Source of the DNA: CAINVV01 sp964528535
GTDB taxonomy: Bacteria; Bacteroidota; Bacteroidia; Bacteroidales; Prolixibacteraceae
Assembly (NCBI GenBank): GCA_964528535.1
Contig: CAZGSQ010000173.1
Location: forward strand, 1-6,622
DNA: 6,622 nucleotides
Reading direction: 5' to 3'
Shown here: positions 1-6,482 of the stretch, piece by piece
Numbering within the stretch: position 1 is the first letter of the stretch
How the letters are laid out: every line of letters starts with the position of its first letter
Notes under the pieces: generated by a model
The model's input: only the letters and a program-made list of their open reading frames with translations
Database searches by the model: none
What the model was told of the DNA's origin: nothing
Translations under genes and position numbers: made by a program

Positions 1-1
1 C

Positions 2-1972
2 TTGGCAGAAGAGGCCGTCGCAGTAGAAGAAGCTTCGGAAATTGTAGAACCAGTGGCAGAAGAAGTTGTTGCTGTGGTTGACGAAATTGTGGTCGAAGAG
101 CCGGAAGTGGTGGCCCCCATTGCCGTGGTTGAACTGCCGGTTGTTGAAGAGAAAGTGGTCGTAGCAGAAAAAAAGGCTGTGTTTGAGACTGCCTCTGCCG
201 CCAATGAAGAAGAATTTGACTGGGATGCCTTCGAAGGCAAAAAATCCACAGCAGGAGCATCTTCCAAACTATCCATGACTGAAATGTACGACAACACACT
301 CTCCATTCTTCAGGAGAAAGAGTGTGTAGATGGTATCGTTATCTCGATGAACAAACGCGAAGTTGTCGTCAACATTGGCTACAAATCCGATGGGATTGTC
401 TCAGTCAATGAATTCAGGTACAATCCAAACCTCAAAGTGGGTGACAAAGTCGAGGTGTATGTTGAGACCCTCGAAGACAAAAAAGGTCAGTTAACCCTTT
501 CCCACAAAAAAGCTCGTGCCATGCGTAGTTGGGATCGTGTTAATTCTTCCCTTGAAAATGATGAAATTATTACCGGATTTATCAAATGCCGTACAAAAGG
601 CGGTATGATTGTAGATGTATTCGGTATCGAAGCATTCTTACCAGGATCGCAGATAGATGTTAAACCTATCCGTGACTACGACATCTACGTTGGAAAGACG
701 ATGGAATTCAAGGTGGTTAAAATCAACCACGAGTTCAGGAACGTAGTCGTATCTCACAAGGCTTTGATCGAAGCCGAGTTGGAACAACAGAAAAAAGACA
801 TCATTTCCAAATTGGAAAAGGGTCAGGTACTGGAAGGTACGGTTAAGAATATCACCTCTTATGGTGTCTTTATTGACCTTGGTGGCGTAGATGGATTGAT
901 CCACATCACCGACCTTAGCTGGGGCCGAGTGGCACATCCTAATGAAATCGTGCAACTGGACGAAAAAATCAATGTTGTTATCCTCGACTTCGATGATGAG
1001 AAGAAGAGAATTGCACTTGGTTTGAAACAACTGGCTTCACATCCTTGGGACAACGTAAGTGCCGACCTTAAAGTGGGTGATGTAGTCAAAGGAAAAGTAG
1101 TTGTCATTGCCGACTACGGCGCATTCATTGAAATTGCAGCCGGTGTGGAAGGTTTGATCCACGTTTCCGAGATGAGTTGGTCACAGCACCTTCGTTCTGC
1201 ACAGGACTTCCTGAAAGTTGGCGACGAAGTAGAGGCTACCATCCTTACACTTGACCGTGACGAACACAAAATGTCATTGGGGATCAAGCAAATGAAGAAT
1301 GATCCTTGGTCACAGATCGAAACCAAATACACCATTGGTACTTCACATACTGCCAAAGTTCGCAATTTCACCAATTTTGGTGTTTTTGTTGAAATCGAAG
1401 AAGGTGTAGACGGACTGATCCACATCAGCGATCTTAGCTGGACCAAGAAGATCAAACACCCATCAGAATTCACCTCAATTGGCTCTGAAATTGAAGTTCA
1501 AGTGCTCGATATTGATAAGGAAAATCGTCGTTTGAGCCTCGGACACAAACAGTTGGAAGAAAATCCATGGGATGTTTTCGAAACTATCTTTACAGTTGAT
1601 TCTATTCATGAAGGTACTGTCATTGATTTGTTTGACAAGGGAGCCGTAATCGCTCTACCTTATGGTGTTGAGGGCTTTGCAACACCGCGGCACCTTGTGA
1701 AAGACGATGGTTCTCACGTGAAAATGGATGAAAAACTAGAATTCAAAGTGATTGAATTCTCGAAATCAGCCAAAAGAATCATTCTTTCACATTCCCGTGT
1801 CTACGAGGACGTCAAGAAGACAGAAGATACCGCCAAGAAAAAGGCGGCTACCAGAACGACTGCTCCCAAGAGTGTTAAACCGGTGAAAGATACCATGGAG
1901 AAAACAACCCTTGGAGATATCAGTGAATTGGCAGCTTTACGTACTCAAATGGAAGAAAACGAGAAGAAATAG
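2..1972 (+). CDS. rpsA: 30S ribosomal protein bS1, 5'-partial, six S1 domains
   Basis: Ribosomal protein bS1 binds mRNA on the small subunit and helps load and unfold it for initiation. The frame is open at the left edge; the TTG at 2 could be read as a start, but the true start is probably upstream. In the 656 visible residues, 1-70 are a Glu/Val/Ala-rich acidic stretch, followed by FDWDAFE (72-78). Six S1 (OB-fold) repeats follow at about 107-169, 186-253, 275-343, 360-430, 446-517 and 533-598. Repeats 3-5 carry the classic G-V-D/E-G-L-I-H-I/V-S/T-D/E-L/M-S-W core. A Lys-rich linker (604-635) leads to a short tail, LGDISELAALRTQM (637-650). The six-repeat core matches the 557-residue E. coli protein; the acidic extension and tail are extra and, as I recall, typical of Bacteroidota bS1. 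The STAS gene follows 18 nt downstream with no terminator between, so the two are probably co-transcribed. Family identity is certain; only the 5' end is unresolved. Confidence 0.97.
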   Translation: MAEEAVAVEEASEIVEPVAEEVVAVVDEIVVEEPEVVAPIAVVELPVVEEKVVVAEKKAVFETASAANEEEFDWDAFEGKKSTAGASSKLSMTEMYDNTLSILQEKECVDGIVISMNKREVVVNIGYKSDGIVSVNEFRYNPNLKVGDKVEVYVETLEDKKGQLTLSHKKARAMRSWDRVNSSLENDEIITGFIKCRTKGGMIVDVFGIEAFLPGSQIDVKPIRDYDIYVGKTMEFKVVKINHEFRNVVVSHKALIEAELEQQKKDIISKLEKGQVLEGTVKNITSYGVFIDLGGVDGLIHITDLSWGRVAHPNEIVQLDEKINVVILDFDDEKKRIALGLKQLASHPWDNVSADLKVGDVVKGKVVVIADYGAFIEIAAGVEGLIHVSEMSWSQHLRSAQDFLKVGDEVEATILTLDRDEHKMSLGIKQMKNDPWSQIETKYTIGTSHTAKVRNFTNFGVFVEIEEGVDGLIHISDLSWTKKIKHPSEFTSIGSEIEVQVLDIDKENRRLSLGHKQLEENPWDVFETIFTVDSIHEGTVIDLFDKGAVIALPYGVEGFATPRHLVKDDGSHVKMDEKLEFKVIEFSKSAKRIILSHSRVYEDVKKTEDTAKKKAATRTTAPKSVKPVKDTMEKTTLGDISELAALRTQMEENEKK

Positions 1973-1990
1973 TTTATCTCTTTCCTTGTC

Positions 1991-2329
1991 GTGAATTTCA
2001 GTATACAAAAAATAGAATCGCATACCAGCATCAGGGTACTCAATAAATTTCTTGATTCCCTGGTCGCTCCCGGTTTAAAATCAGAATTGGTTTTGATCGT
2101 TGGAAATGGTGAAAAAAACATTTTGATCGATCTTAGCAGTTGTGATTCATGTGATTCGTCAGGAATGAGTGCACTGTTATTGGGCCATCGACTTTGTAGT
2201 GGAGCCAATGGAAAGTTTGTATTGATTGGGCTTTCCAATGCTCTCAAAGAGTCGATAGAAATTGTAGAATTTGACGTTTTTCTTGTTTCCTCTGAATCAA
2301 GGGAAGAGGCCGAAAAGCTATTTGCATGA
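1991..2329 (+). CDS. STAS-domain protein, anti-sigma-factor-antagonist type
   Basis: A 112-residue protein made of one STAS domain, the fold of SpoIIAA/RsbV. The diagnostic element is at residues 44-58: a strand (ILIDLS), then C-D-S-C-D-S-S-G, then the helix MSALLLGHRLC. By alignment with SpoIIAA (Asp56, Ser58) the phospho-acceptor would be Ser57, preceded by Asp55. A second strand (KFVLIGL, 75-81) and a C-terminal helix complete the fold. In known systems such proteins bind an anti-sigma kinase and release a sigma factor or other target; no kinase, phosphatase or sigma gene is visible here, so partner and output are unknown. GTG at 1991 is the only reasonable start, since the rpsA stop lies in the same frame at 1970-1972 and no ATG, GTG or TTG falls between. 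It lies 18 nt after rpsA and ends before a strong terminator. I recall STAS genes beside rnz in other Bacteroidota. The domain call is firm; the role is inferred. Confidence 0.9.
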   Translation: MNFSIQKIESHTSIRVLNKFLDSLVAPGLKSELVLIVGNGEKNILIDLSSCDSCDSSGMSALLLGHRLCSGANGKFVLIGLSNALKESIEIVEFDVFLVSSESREEAEKLFA

Positions 2330-2353
2330 CAAGTAATACTTAATTGAAATACC

Positions 2354-2383
2354 AAAAACCCGGCCAATGTGTCGGGTTTTTTT
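2354..2383 (+). terminator. Intrinsic terminator of the rpsA-STAS unit
   Basis: An 11-bp stem is formed by AAAAACCCGGC (2354-2364) and GTCGGGTTTTT (2371-2381), with one G-T wobble and a 6-nt loop (CAATGT). It continues as a run of seven T (2377-2383). The A-rich 5' flank means the reverse strand would also present a hairpin followed by a T-run, so it could act in both directions, although no minus-strand gene ends here. It lies 24 nt after the STAS stop and 12 nt before the rnz start. Confidence 0.88.
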
Positions 2384-2390
2384 ATCTTTG
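2383..2390 (+). promoter_or_regulatory. Candidate Bacteroidota -7 element for rnz
   Basis: TATCTTTG matches the Bacteroidota -7 consensus TAnnTTTG at every fixed position. It starts on the last T of the preceding terminator and ends 5 nt before the rnz ATG. No TTTG -33 element is present at the expected 19-21 nt spacing, because that interval is occupied by the terminator hairpin. The motif alone occurs by chance several times in a window this size; its position straight after a terminator and before a gene is what supports it. If used, transcription would start at or within a few nt of the ATG. Confidence 0.5.
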
Positions 2391-2395
2391 AACCC

Positions 2396-3310
2396 ATGAA
2401 TTCATTCTCCGTTACGATTCTTGGAAGCAGTTCAGCCCTGCCTACTTCCCACAGGTTTCCGACCTCCCAGGTTGTCAGGCTAAATGAACAATTGTTCCTC
2501 GTCGACTGCGGAGAGGGGACTCAAATTCAGCTGAGAAAGTATGGATTTAAAATGGGAAGGATCAACCATATCTTTATCTCTCATTTGCATGGGGATCATA
2601 TTTACGGTTTGCCCGGATTGATCTCCTCGCTCGCGCTTTATGGGAAAAAAGGAGAAATTCACATCCATGCTCATTCAGACCTTCAGTCGATGATGGAGGG
2701 GATGATGAGGTTTATGAATGAGTTAACAGTTATGACTGTAAAGTACCATCCGCTCAATTTTAAGCGAAATTCACTTCTGTATGAGGATAAAAAGATCAGG
2801 ATAAGTTCCTTTCCACTAAAGCACAGAATTTCATGCTGTGGTTTTCTCTTTGAGGAATTACCTTCCGACCTTCATCTCGACAAATCGGCTTTGGAAAAAT
2901 TTGAAATACCTGTATCTCAAAGATACAATATAAAGGGTGGTGCAGATTTGGTTTTGGACGATGGGACAATTGTTCCGAACAGTGAAATAACGCTGCCTGC
3001 CACTCCACCAAGAAGCTATGCCTTTTGCACCGACACATGCGCGCTAACTAAAATTGTACCAACAGTCAAAGAGGTAGATCTGCTTTACCATGAAGCAACT
3101 TTTGGCGGTGATTTGGCCGACCTTGCAGCAAAGACTTATCATTCCACTTCACTTCAGGCTGCCGGGATTGCCAGTTTGGCAAAAGTAAAGAAGCTGGTCA
3201 TTGGCCATTTCTCATCAAGGTACAAGGATGTTTCACAATTGGTTAACGAAGCCCGTACGATATTTCCGGAAACTTATGCTGCCAACGACGGGGATTGTTA
3301 TGAGTTATAA
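2396..3310 (+). CDS. rnz: Ribonuclease Z (tRNA 3' endonuclease)
   Basis: A metallo-beta-lactamase-fold endonuclease that cuts tRNA precursors after the discriminator base, giving the end to which CCA is added; it acts in the cytoplasm as a zinc-dependent dimer. The 304-residue length fits the short bacterial RNase Z (RNase ZS) class. Motifs in order: VDCGEGTQ (36-43); the zinc motif SHLHGDH (62-68, H63, H65, D67, H68); H143 in LKHR; Asp213 in CTDT; HEATF (232-236); H249 in YHST; and H271 in GHFSSRY. All expected metal ligands are present, so the enzyme should be active. I choose ATG at 2396 because the conserved N-terminus F-x-V-T-I-L-G-S-S-S-A begins immediately after it. An in-frame GTG at 2369 would add nine residues encoded by the terminator loop, 3' arm and T-tract and is unlikely. 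No Shine-Dalgarno sequence is seen. It converges on the helicase gene 70 nt downstream, with no clear terminator between. Confidence 0.96.
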   Translation: MNSFSVTILGSSSALPTSHRFPTSQVVRLNEQLFLVDCGEGTQIQLRKYGFKMGRINHIFISHLHGDHIYGLPGLISSLALYGKKGEIHIHAHSDLQSMMEGMMRFMNELTVMTVKYHPLNFKRNSLLYEDKKIRISSFPLKHRISCCGFLFEELPSDLHLDKSALEKFEIPVSQRYNIKGGADLVLDDGTIVPNSEITLPATPPRSYAFCTDTCALTKIVPTVKEVDLLYHEATFGGDLADLAAKTYHSTSLQAAGIASLAKVKKLVIGHFSSRYKDVSQLVNEARTIFPETYAANDGDCYEL

Positions 3311-3380
3311 ATGGATTTTTTATGAACTATTGTCCATTCGCATTTATTTGCAATCTAAATTATCCAATTTCTTTACTCAA

Positions 3381-4805
3381 CTATTCCTGATCACTGAAAA
3401 ACTCTTTGTGGAAATTAACGAGGTACAAGCGCTCCTCTGCGCGGGTAAAGGCAGTATATAACCAGCGAAGGAATTCCCTGTCGATCATCTCCGAAGTCAG
3501 ATAGCCATGGTCTAAAAAAACAGCCTTCCACTGCCCCCCCTGGGCCTTGTGGCAAGTAACGGCATAAGAATATTTTACCTGAAGTGCATTGAAATATGGA
3601 TCTTCGCGAATCTTTTTCCATCGGTCGCGCTTGTTACGTATCTCCTGATAATCTTCCGAAATGGCTTCAAACAAACTTTTATTTGCCTCCGACGAAAGTG
3701 CAGGAGCTTCAACTGTCAGCGTTTCCAGTATGATTTTGCATTCGATTTCGATATTCTGGTAATCAATCAGTCGCAGCACTACATTGGCAAAATGAAAGCC
3801 ATATCGTTCCTCCTGCTTCTTGATCCGGACGATCTCTGCAATGTCGCCATTGGCTATGAAATCGAGTTCCTCCAACTGCTTCGACCAATGGTAATTATTC
3901 TTGACAACCATCAGTAAATCACCCCGGGTGATTTGGTCTTCCTGAAACAGGATCGTTTTGCGTATCCCTTCATTAAACAAATTGGCCCTTTTGTTGGATC
4001 TGGTAATGACAATTGTCTCTTCAATGCCCATCCGGCTGTAACACGTTGAGATCTCTTCAATCAATTGATCTCCTCCGATTTGAATCACATCCTGAAATCC
4101 TTTTGTGTTGAAATGCCAGAATCCTGTAGGTGCTTCCTCCAGAATGCGATTCCTAATCTGGGTGGCATTTTCAAGTATGCCTGAATCAAGAGACTGCCTG
4201 ACTACCTGTCTTAACTCCTGGGTAATTACTTCCAGTCCAAAAAGAGAGAGCTCCTCCTTCTCGAGTGCTGGACTTATGGCCAGTCCAACCGGCGGCAATT
4301 GGGCAGTATCACCCGAAATAATGAGTTTGCAGTTAAATCCACCTGTCACATAATCAATTAGATCAGATAACAAATAGCCGGATCCAAAGAGACTATGTTC
4401 CTGTGGTAGATTGGAGATCATGGAAGCCTCGTCCACAATAAAAATGCAATTTTTACCAAGGTTGCGATCCAGTGAAAATTTGCTTTGTCCGTCGATCCCA
4501 GACTGCTGCCTGTAGATTTTCTTGTGAATGGTTGAGGCAGGTTTTCCGCTCTGTTTTGAGAGGACTTTTGCCGCACGACCGGTAGGAGCCAAAAGGATGC
4601 AATTGATTTTGAGTTCATCCAACACTTTTACCAATGCCCCAATTGTAGAGGTCTTTCCTGTACCTGCGTACCCTTTTAACAAGAAGAGTGCATCTGTTTC
4701 CGGAATTGAAACGAAGCCTGCCAAAGTATCAATCATCTCGCGCTGACCTTCGGTAGGGAAATGCCCCAATTTTTGAATGATCAGATCTGAAATGTATTTT
4801 TTCAT
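3381..4805 (-). CDS. Dda/RecD-like superfamily 1B DNA helicase (AAA-family ATPase)
   Basis: A 474-residue predicted ATP-dependent 5'-3' DNA helicase. Motifs in order: Walker A GYAGTGKTS (45-53, K51); motif Ia LAPTGRAAKVL (72-82); Walker B IFIVDEAS (121-128, D125, E126); motif III ISGDTAQLPPVG (163-174); VITRSNKRAN (266-275); an SH3-like 2B insertion at roughly 294-360 with FIANGDIAEIVRI; motif V YAVTCHKAQGGQW (414-426); and motif VI RWLYTAFTRAEERLYLV (447-463), the UvrD_C_2 signature. It lacks the long N-terminal region of RecD2 (about 740 residues) and is close in size to phage T4 Dda, so it is named by family only. ATG at 4805 is chosen because the next residues lead directly into the family's F-x-P-T-x-G-Q element (Q-like motif, 16-21). 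The frame extends upstream to 5033, but that part is basic and low-complexity and would overlap the divergent gene. Substrate and pathway are not shown by the sequence; replication or repair is an inference. Confidence 0.93.
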   Translation of the reverse strand: MKKYISDLIIQKLGHFPTEGQREMIDTLAGFVSIPETDALFLLKGYAGTGKTSTIGALVKVLDELKINCILLAPTGRAAKVLSKQSGKPASTIHKKIYRQQSGIDGQSKFSLDRNLGKNCIFIVDEASMISNLPQEHSLFGSGYLLSDLIDYVTGGFNCKLIISGDTAQLPPVGLAISPALEKEELSLFGLEVITQELRQVVRQSLDSGILENATQIRNRILEEAPTGFWHFNTKGFQDVIQIGGDQLIEEISTCYSRMGIEETIVITRSNKRANLFNEGIRKTILFQEDQITRGDLLMVVKNNYHWSKQLEELDFIANGDIAEIVRIKKQEERYGFHFANVVLRLIDYQNIEIECKIILETLTVEAPALSSEANKSLFEAISEDYQEIRNKRDRWKKIREDPYFNALQVKYSYAVTCHKAQGGQWKAVFLDHGYLTSEMIDREFLRWLYTAFTRAEERLYLVNFHKEFFSDQE

Positions 4806-5027
4806 TTGTAAGGCTTTTTTGGATGTAGGTCGACAAGAATCAGATAAATTATTTAAATTTGTAGACTGTGCACCAATTTCTTGCGAAGGAAATGAAAAAA
4901 AACGAGTAATATTTTTTGTTCTCTTTTTTCTTTTAAAATTCCGAATTCTGACATTGGTCTTTGCCATTGTTTCGAAGGAGGCAAGTTGATCTTGGTGCAT
5001 TGTATACAGAACCCATAAAACGATCCC

Positions 5028-5879
5028 ATGCACGATATCTGTTTTATCGACAAAACGTTCGATCGCGAGCAGACAAATTTATACCATCTTTCCATCCAGA
5101 TAAGTCTGGATGGATTCTCATTTGCCATTCTGGATATCCCCAAAGGAAAATATACTGTATTGAAATTCAGTAATTTATTTTTGAAGCGACCCAGATTGCT
5201 TTTTATGAAGGTGAGGGAGTTGATGATTCAGGATGAATTCCTCAACCTAAAATACAAGAGCATAGAGATTATTTATTCTACAGATAGATTCACCCTGGTA
5301 CCTCAAGCATTTTACCAAAATGGATACGGTGATAAATTCTTCGCTTTTAACCAGGAGAGCGAAAAGGGCTACCAGTTGGAAAAGACATTTTTGCCAAAAG
5401 CTGATACTTGGTGCCTCTTCTCTGTTCCTGAAAATCTAAGGGAATTTCTTGCACTTAAATTCCCCAAAGCCACCCTCCGACACAGTCTATTTCCGTTCAT
5501 CGACAAGGCCTTGAAAGAGAATAAGAATTTCCCTGAACGAAAACAAGTTCACTTGAATTTTTTTAGAGACTATTTTGAAGTCATTGCACTTTCAAATACT
5601 AAATTGTTGTTATGTAACCAGTTTAGTTACGCCAGTGATAGCGATGTACTCTACTTTGTCCTCTATATTTTTGAAGAGCTCAGGCTCTCACCTGATACTA
5701 CTGAGGTTGTATTTCATGGACAGTGTGAACAGACTTCTCCACTTTACCTTACTTTTAAAAAATATATTAGGAAACTGGCTTTTGCTCGTCCAACCTCCTT
5801 GTTTACCTATAGCTACACCTTCAGCCAAATTCCAGATCACTATTTCACTACACTTTTTGACAGTTACAAATGCGAATAA
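5028..5879 (+). CDS. DUF3822 family protein, function unknown
   Basis: A 283-residue cytoplasmic protein without signal peptide or membrane segment, recognised as DUF3822 from its opening (F-I-D-K-T-F-D at 6-12, then YHLSIQISLDGFSFAILD at 19-36) and from its place directly before rsmD, an order I recall from other Bacteroidota. Its two halves look related: a beta-hairpin at 19-50 (LSIQISLDGFSFAILD) has a counterpart at 173-200 (QVHLNFFRDYFEVIALSNTK), each followed by helix and strand; the second has DVLYFVLYIFEELRL then TEVVFHG (206-231). This duplicated pattern resembles the actin-like/ASKHA fold (PilM, FtsA), but I see no glycine-rich phosphate loops, so nucleotide hydrolysis is doubtful. 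The fold is an inference. ATG at 5028 is well supported: an in-frame TAA lies at 5016-5018. The rsmD start overlaps its last 10 nt, suggesting coupled translation. A strong hairpin lies in codons 22-29. Confidence 0.85.
   Translation: MHDICFIDKTFDREQTNLYHLSIQISLDGFSFAILDIPKGKYTVLKFSNLFLKRPRLLFMKVRELMIQDEFLNLKYKSIEIIYSTDRFTLVPQAFYQNGYGDKFFAFNQESEKGYQLEKTFLPKADTWCLFSVPENLREFLALKFPKATLRHSLFPFIDKALKENKNFPERKQVHLNFFRDYFEVIALSNTKLLLCNQFSYASDSDVLYFVLYIFEELRLSPDTTEVVFHGQCEQTSPLYLTFKKYIRKLAFARPTSLFTYSYTFSQIPDHYFTTLFDSYKCE
5091..5114 (+). repeat. Perfect 10-bp inverted repeat (hairpin) inside DUF3822
   Basis: The arms TCCATCCAGA (5091-5100) and TCTGGATGGA (5105-5114) are exact reverse complements separated by the 4-nt loop TAAG. 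The hairpin covers codons 22-29 exactly, starting 63 nt after the ATG. No T-run follows on either strand, so it is not an intrinsic terminator. The structure is plain in the sequence; a function is not. Confidence 0.85.
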
Positions 5880-6439
5880 TCGGAGGTGAATTCAAGGGCC
5901 GGCTATTTAACCCCGGAAAAAATTTCAAGGCCAGACCTACCACTGATTTTGCCCGTGAAAATCTATTCAACATTTTGAACAACAGGATAGATTTTGAGGA
6001 GACAAAGGTACTTGACCTCTTTTCAGGAACAGGGAGTATCTCTTTTGAATTTGCTTCACGTGGATGTCTTTCCGTTACCGCAGTTGAGATGGATCATGTA
6101 CATTATGCTTTTATCTCTTCTATCATACAATCGCTTAATATTGGCAAGATTATCAGACTATTAAGATACGATGTTCTTAAATTTATACCGAGTTGTACTG
6201 AACAGTATGATCTGATTTTTGCGGACCCACCCTACCAGATGAAAACCTTGAAGGAGATTCCTGATCTTGTTCTGAATCACAATCTCCTAAGCAAAGATGG
6301 GATATTTATTCTTGAACATGGAAAGAGTGACGATTTCACCAGGCACCCCAATCTTTTCGAGCAAAGGGTTTATGGAAGTGTTCATTTTTCATTCTTTCGT
6401 CCCTTATCGGGAGCCATTGGCGAAAATTCTTCTGAATAA
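5870..6439 (+). CDS. rsmD: 16S rRNA (guanine(966)-N2)-methyltransferase RsmD
   Basis: An S-adenosylmethionine-dependent enzyme that methylates N2 of guanine 966 in 16S rRNA, near the P-site tRNA contact, in 30S particles. The 189-residue length is normal for the family. Signatures: the N-terminal RIIGGEFKGR (2-11) and RPTTDFARENLFNIL (22-36); SAM motif I VLDLFSGTGSIS (47-58); acidic residue E73 in VTAVEMD (69-75), the likely ribose contact; catalytic motif IV ADPPY (118-122); and the strand GIFILEH (144-150). All expected catalytic elements are present. ATG at 5870 sits inside the DUF3822 gene, whose stop is at 5877-5879, so the two reading frames overlap by 10 nt and are almost certainly co-transcribed and probably translationally coupled. 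The bases just before the start, TTACAA, are identical to those before the helicase start. No hairpin terminator is seen in the 43 nt between its stop and the tRNA promoter. Confidence 0.95.
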   Translation: MRIIGGEFKGRLFNPGKNFKARPTTDFARENLFNILNNRIDFEETKVLDLFSGTGSISFEFASRGCLSVTAVEMDHVHYAFISSIIQSLNIGKIIRLLRYDVLKFIPSCTEQYDLIFADPPYQMKTLKEIPDLVLNHNLLSKDGIFILEHGKSDDFTRHPNLFEQRVYGSVHFSFFRPLSGAIGENSSE

Positions 6440-6482
6440 GAAAACAGGCAATTGGGGATGGTACTATTTTTATCCAAACTCC

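Noticed and set aside
1738..1760. Inverted repeat AGAATTC / GAATTCT in rpsA
   Set aside because: A 7-bp stem with a 9-nt loop inside coding sequence; it is short and arises from two copies of a common 6-mer.
2369..2395. GTG start adding nine residues to RNase Z
   Set aside because: These codons consist of the terminator loop, 3' arm and T-tract plus the -7 element. The family's conserved N-terminus starts right after the ATG at 2396.
1945..2397. Minus-strand open frame of 150 codons across the STAS gene
   Set aside because: It is antisense to a clear STAS domain and begins in the terminator/rnz junction; its translation looks like no family I know.
2918..2925. Minus-strand TAnnTTTG match inside rnz
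   Set aside because: A match to six fixed bases is expected several times by chance on two strands of this length. No -33 element or downstream gene supports it.
4975..5018. AAGGAGG followed by a TTG-initiated 10-codon frame ending 9 nt before DUF3822, resembling a leader peptide
   Set aside because: Bacteroidota generally do not use Shine-Dalgarno initiation, the start codon is weak, and the peptide has no regulatory amino-acid run. It is probably chance.
4806..5033. N-terminal extension of the helicase to an ATG at 5033 (76 extra residues)
   Set aside because: The extension is basic and low-complexity, does not resemble the helicase family, and would overlap the DUF3822 start on the other strand. 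The ATG at 4805 leads straight into the conserved N-terminal motif.
6454..6477. Possible terminator after rsmD (TTGG...CCAA pairing)
   Set aside because: The stem is broken by a bulge and the T-run lies in the loop, so it does not form an intrinsic terminator.
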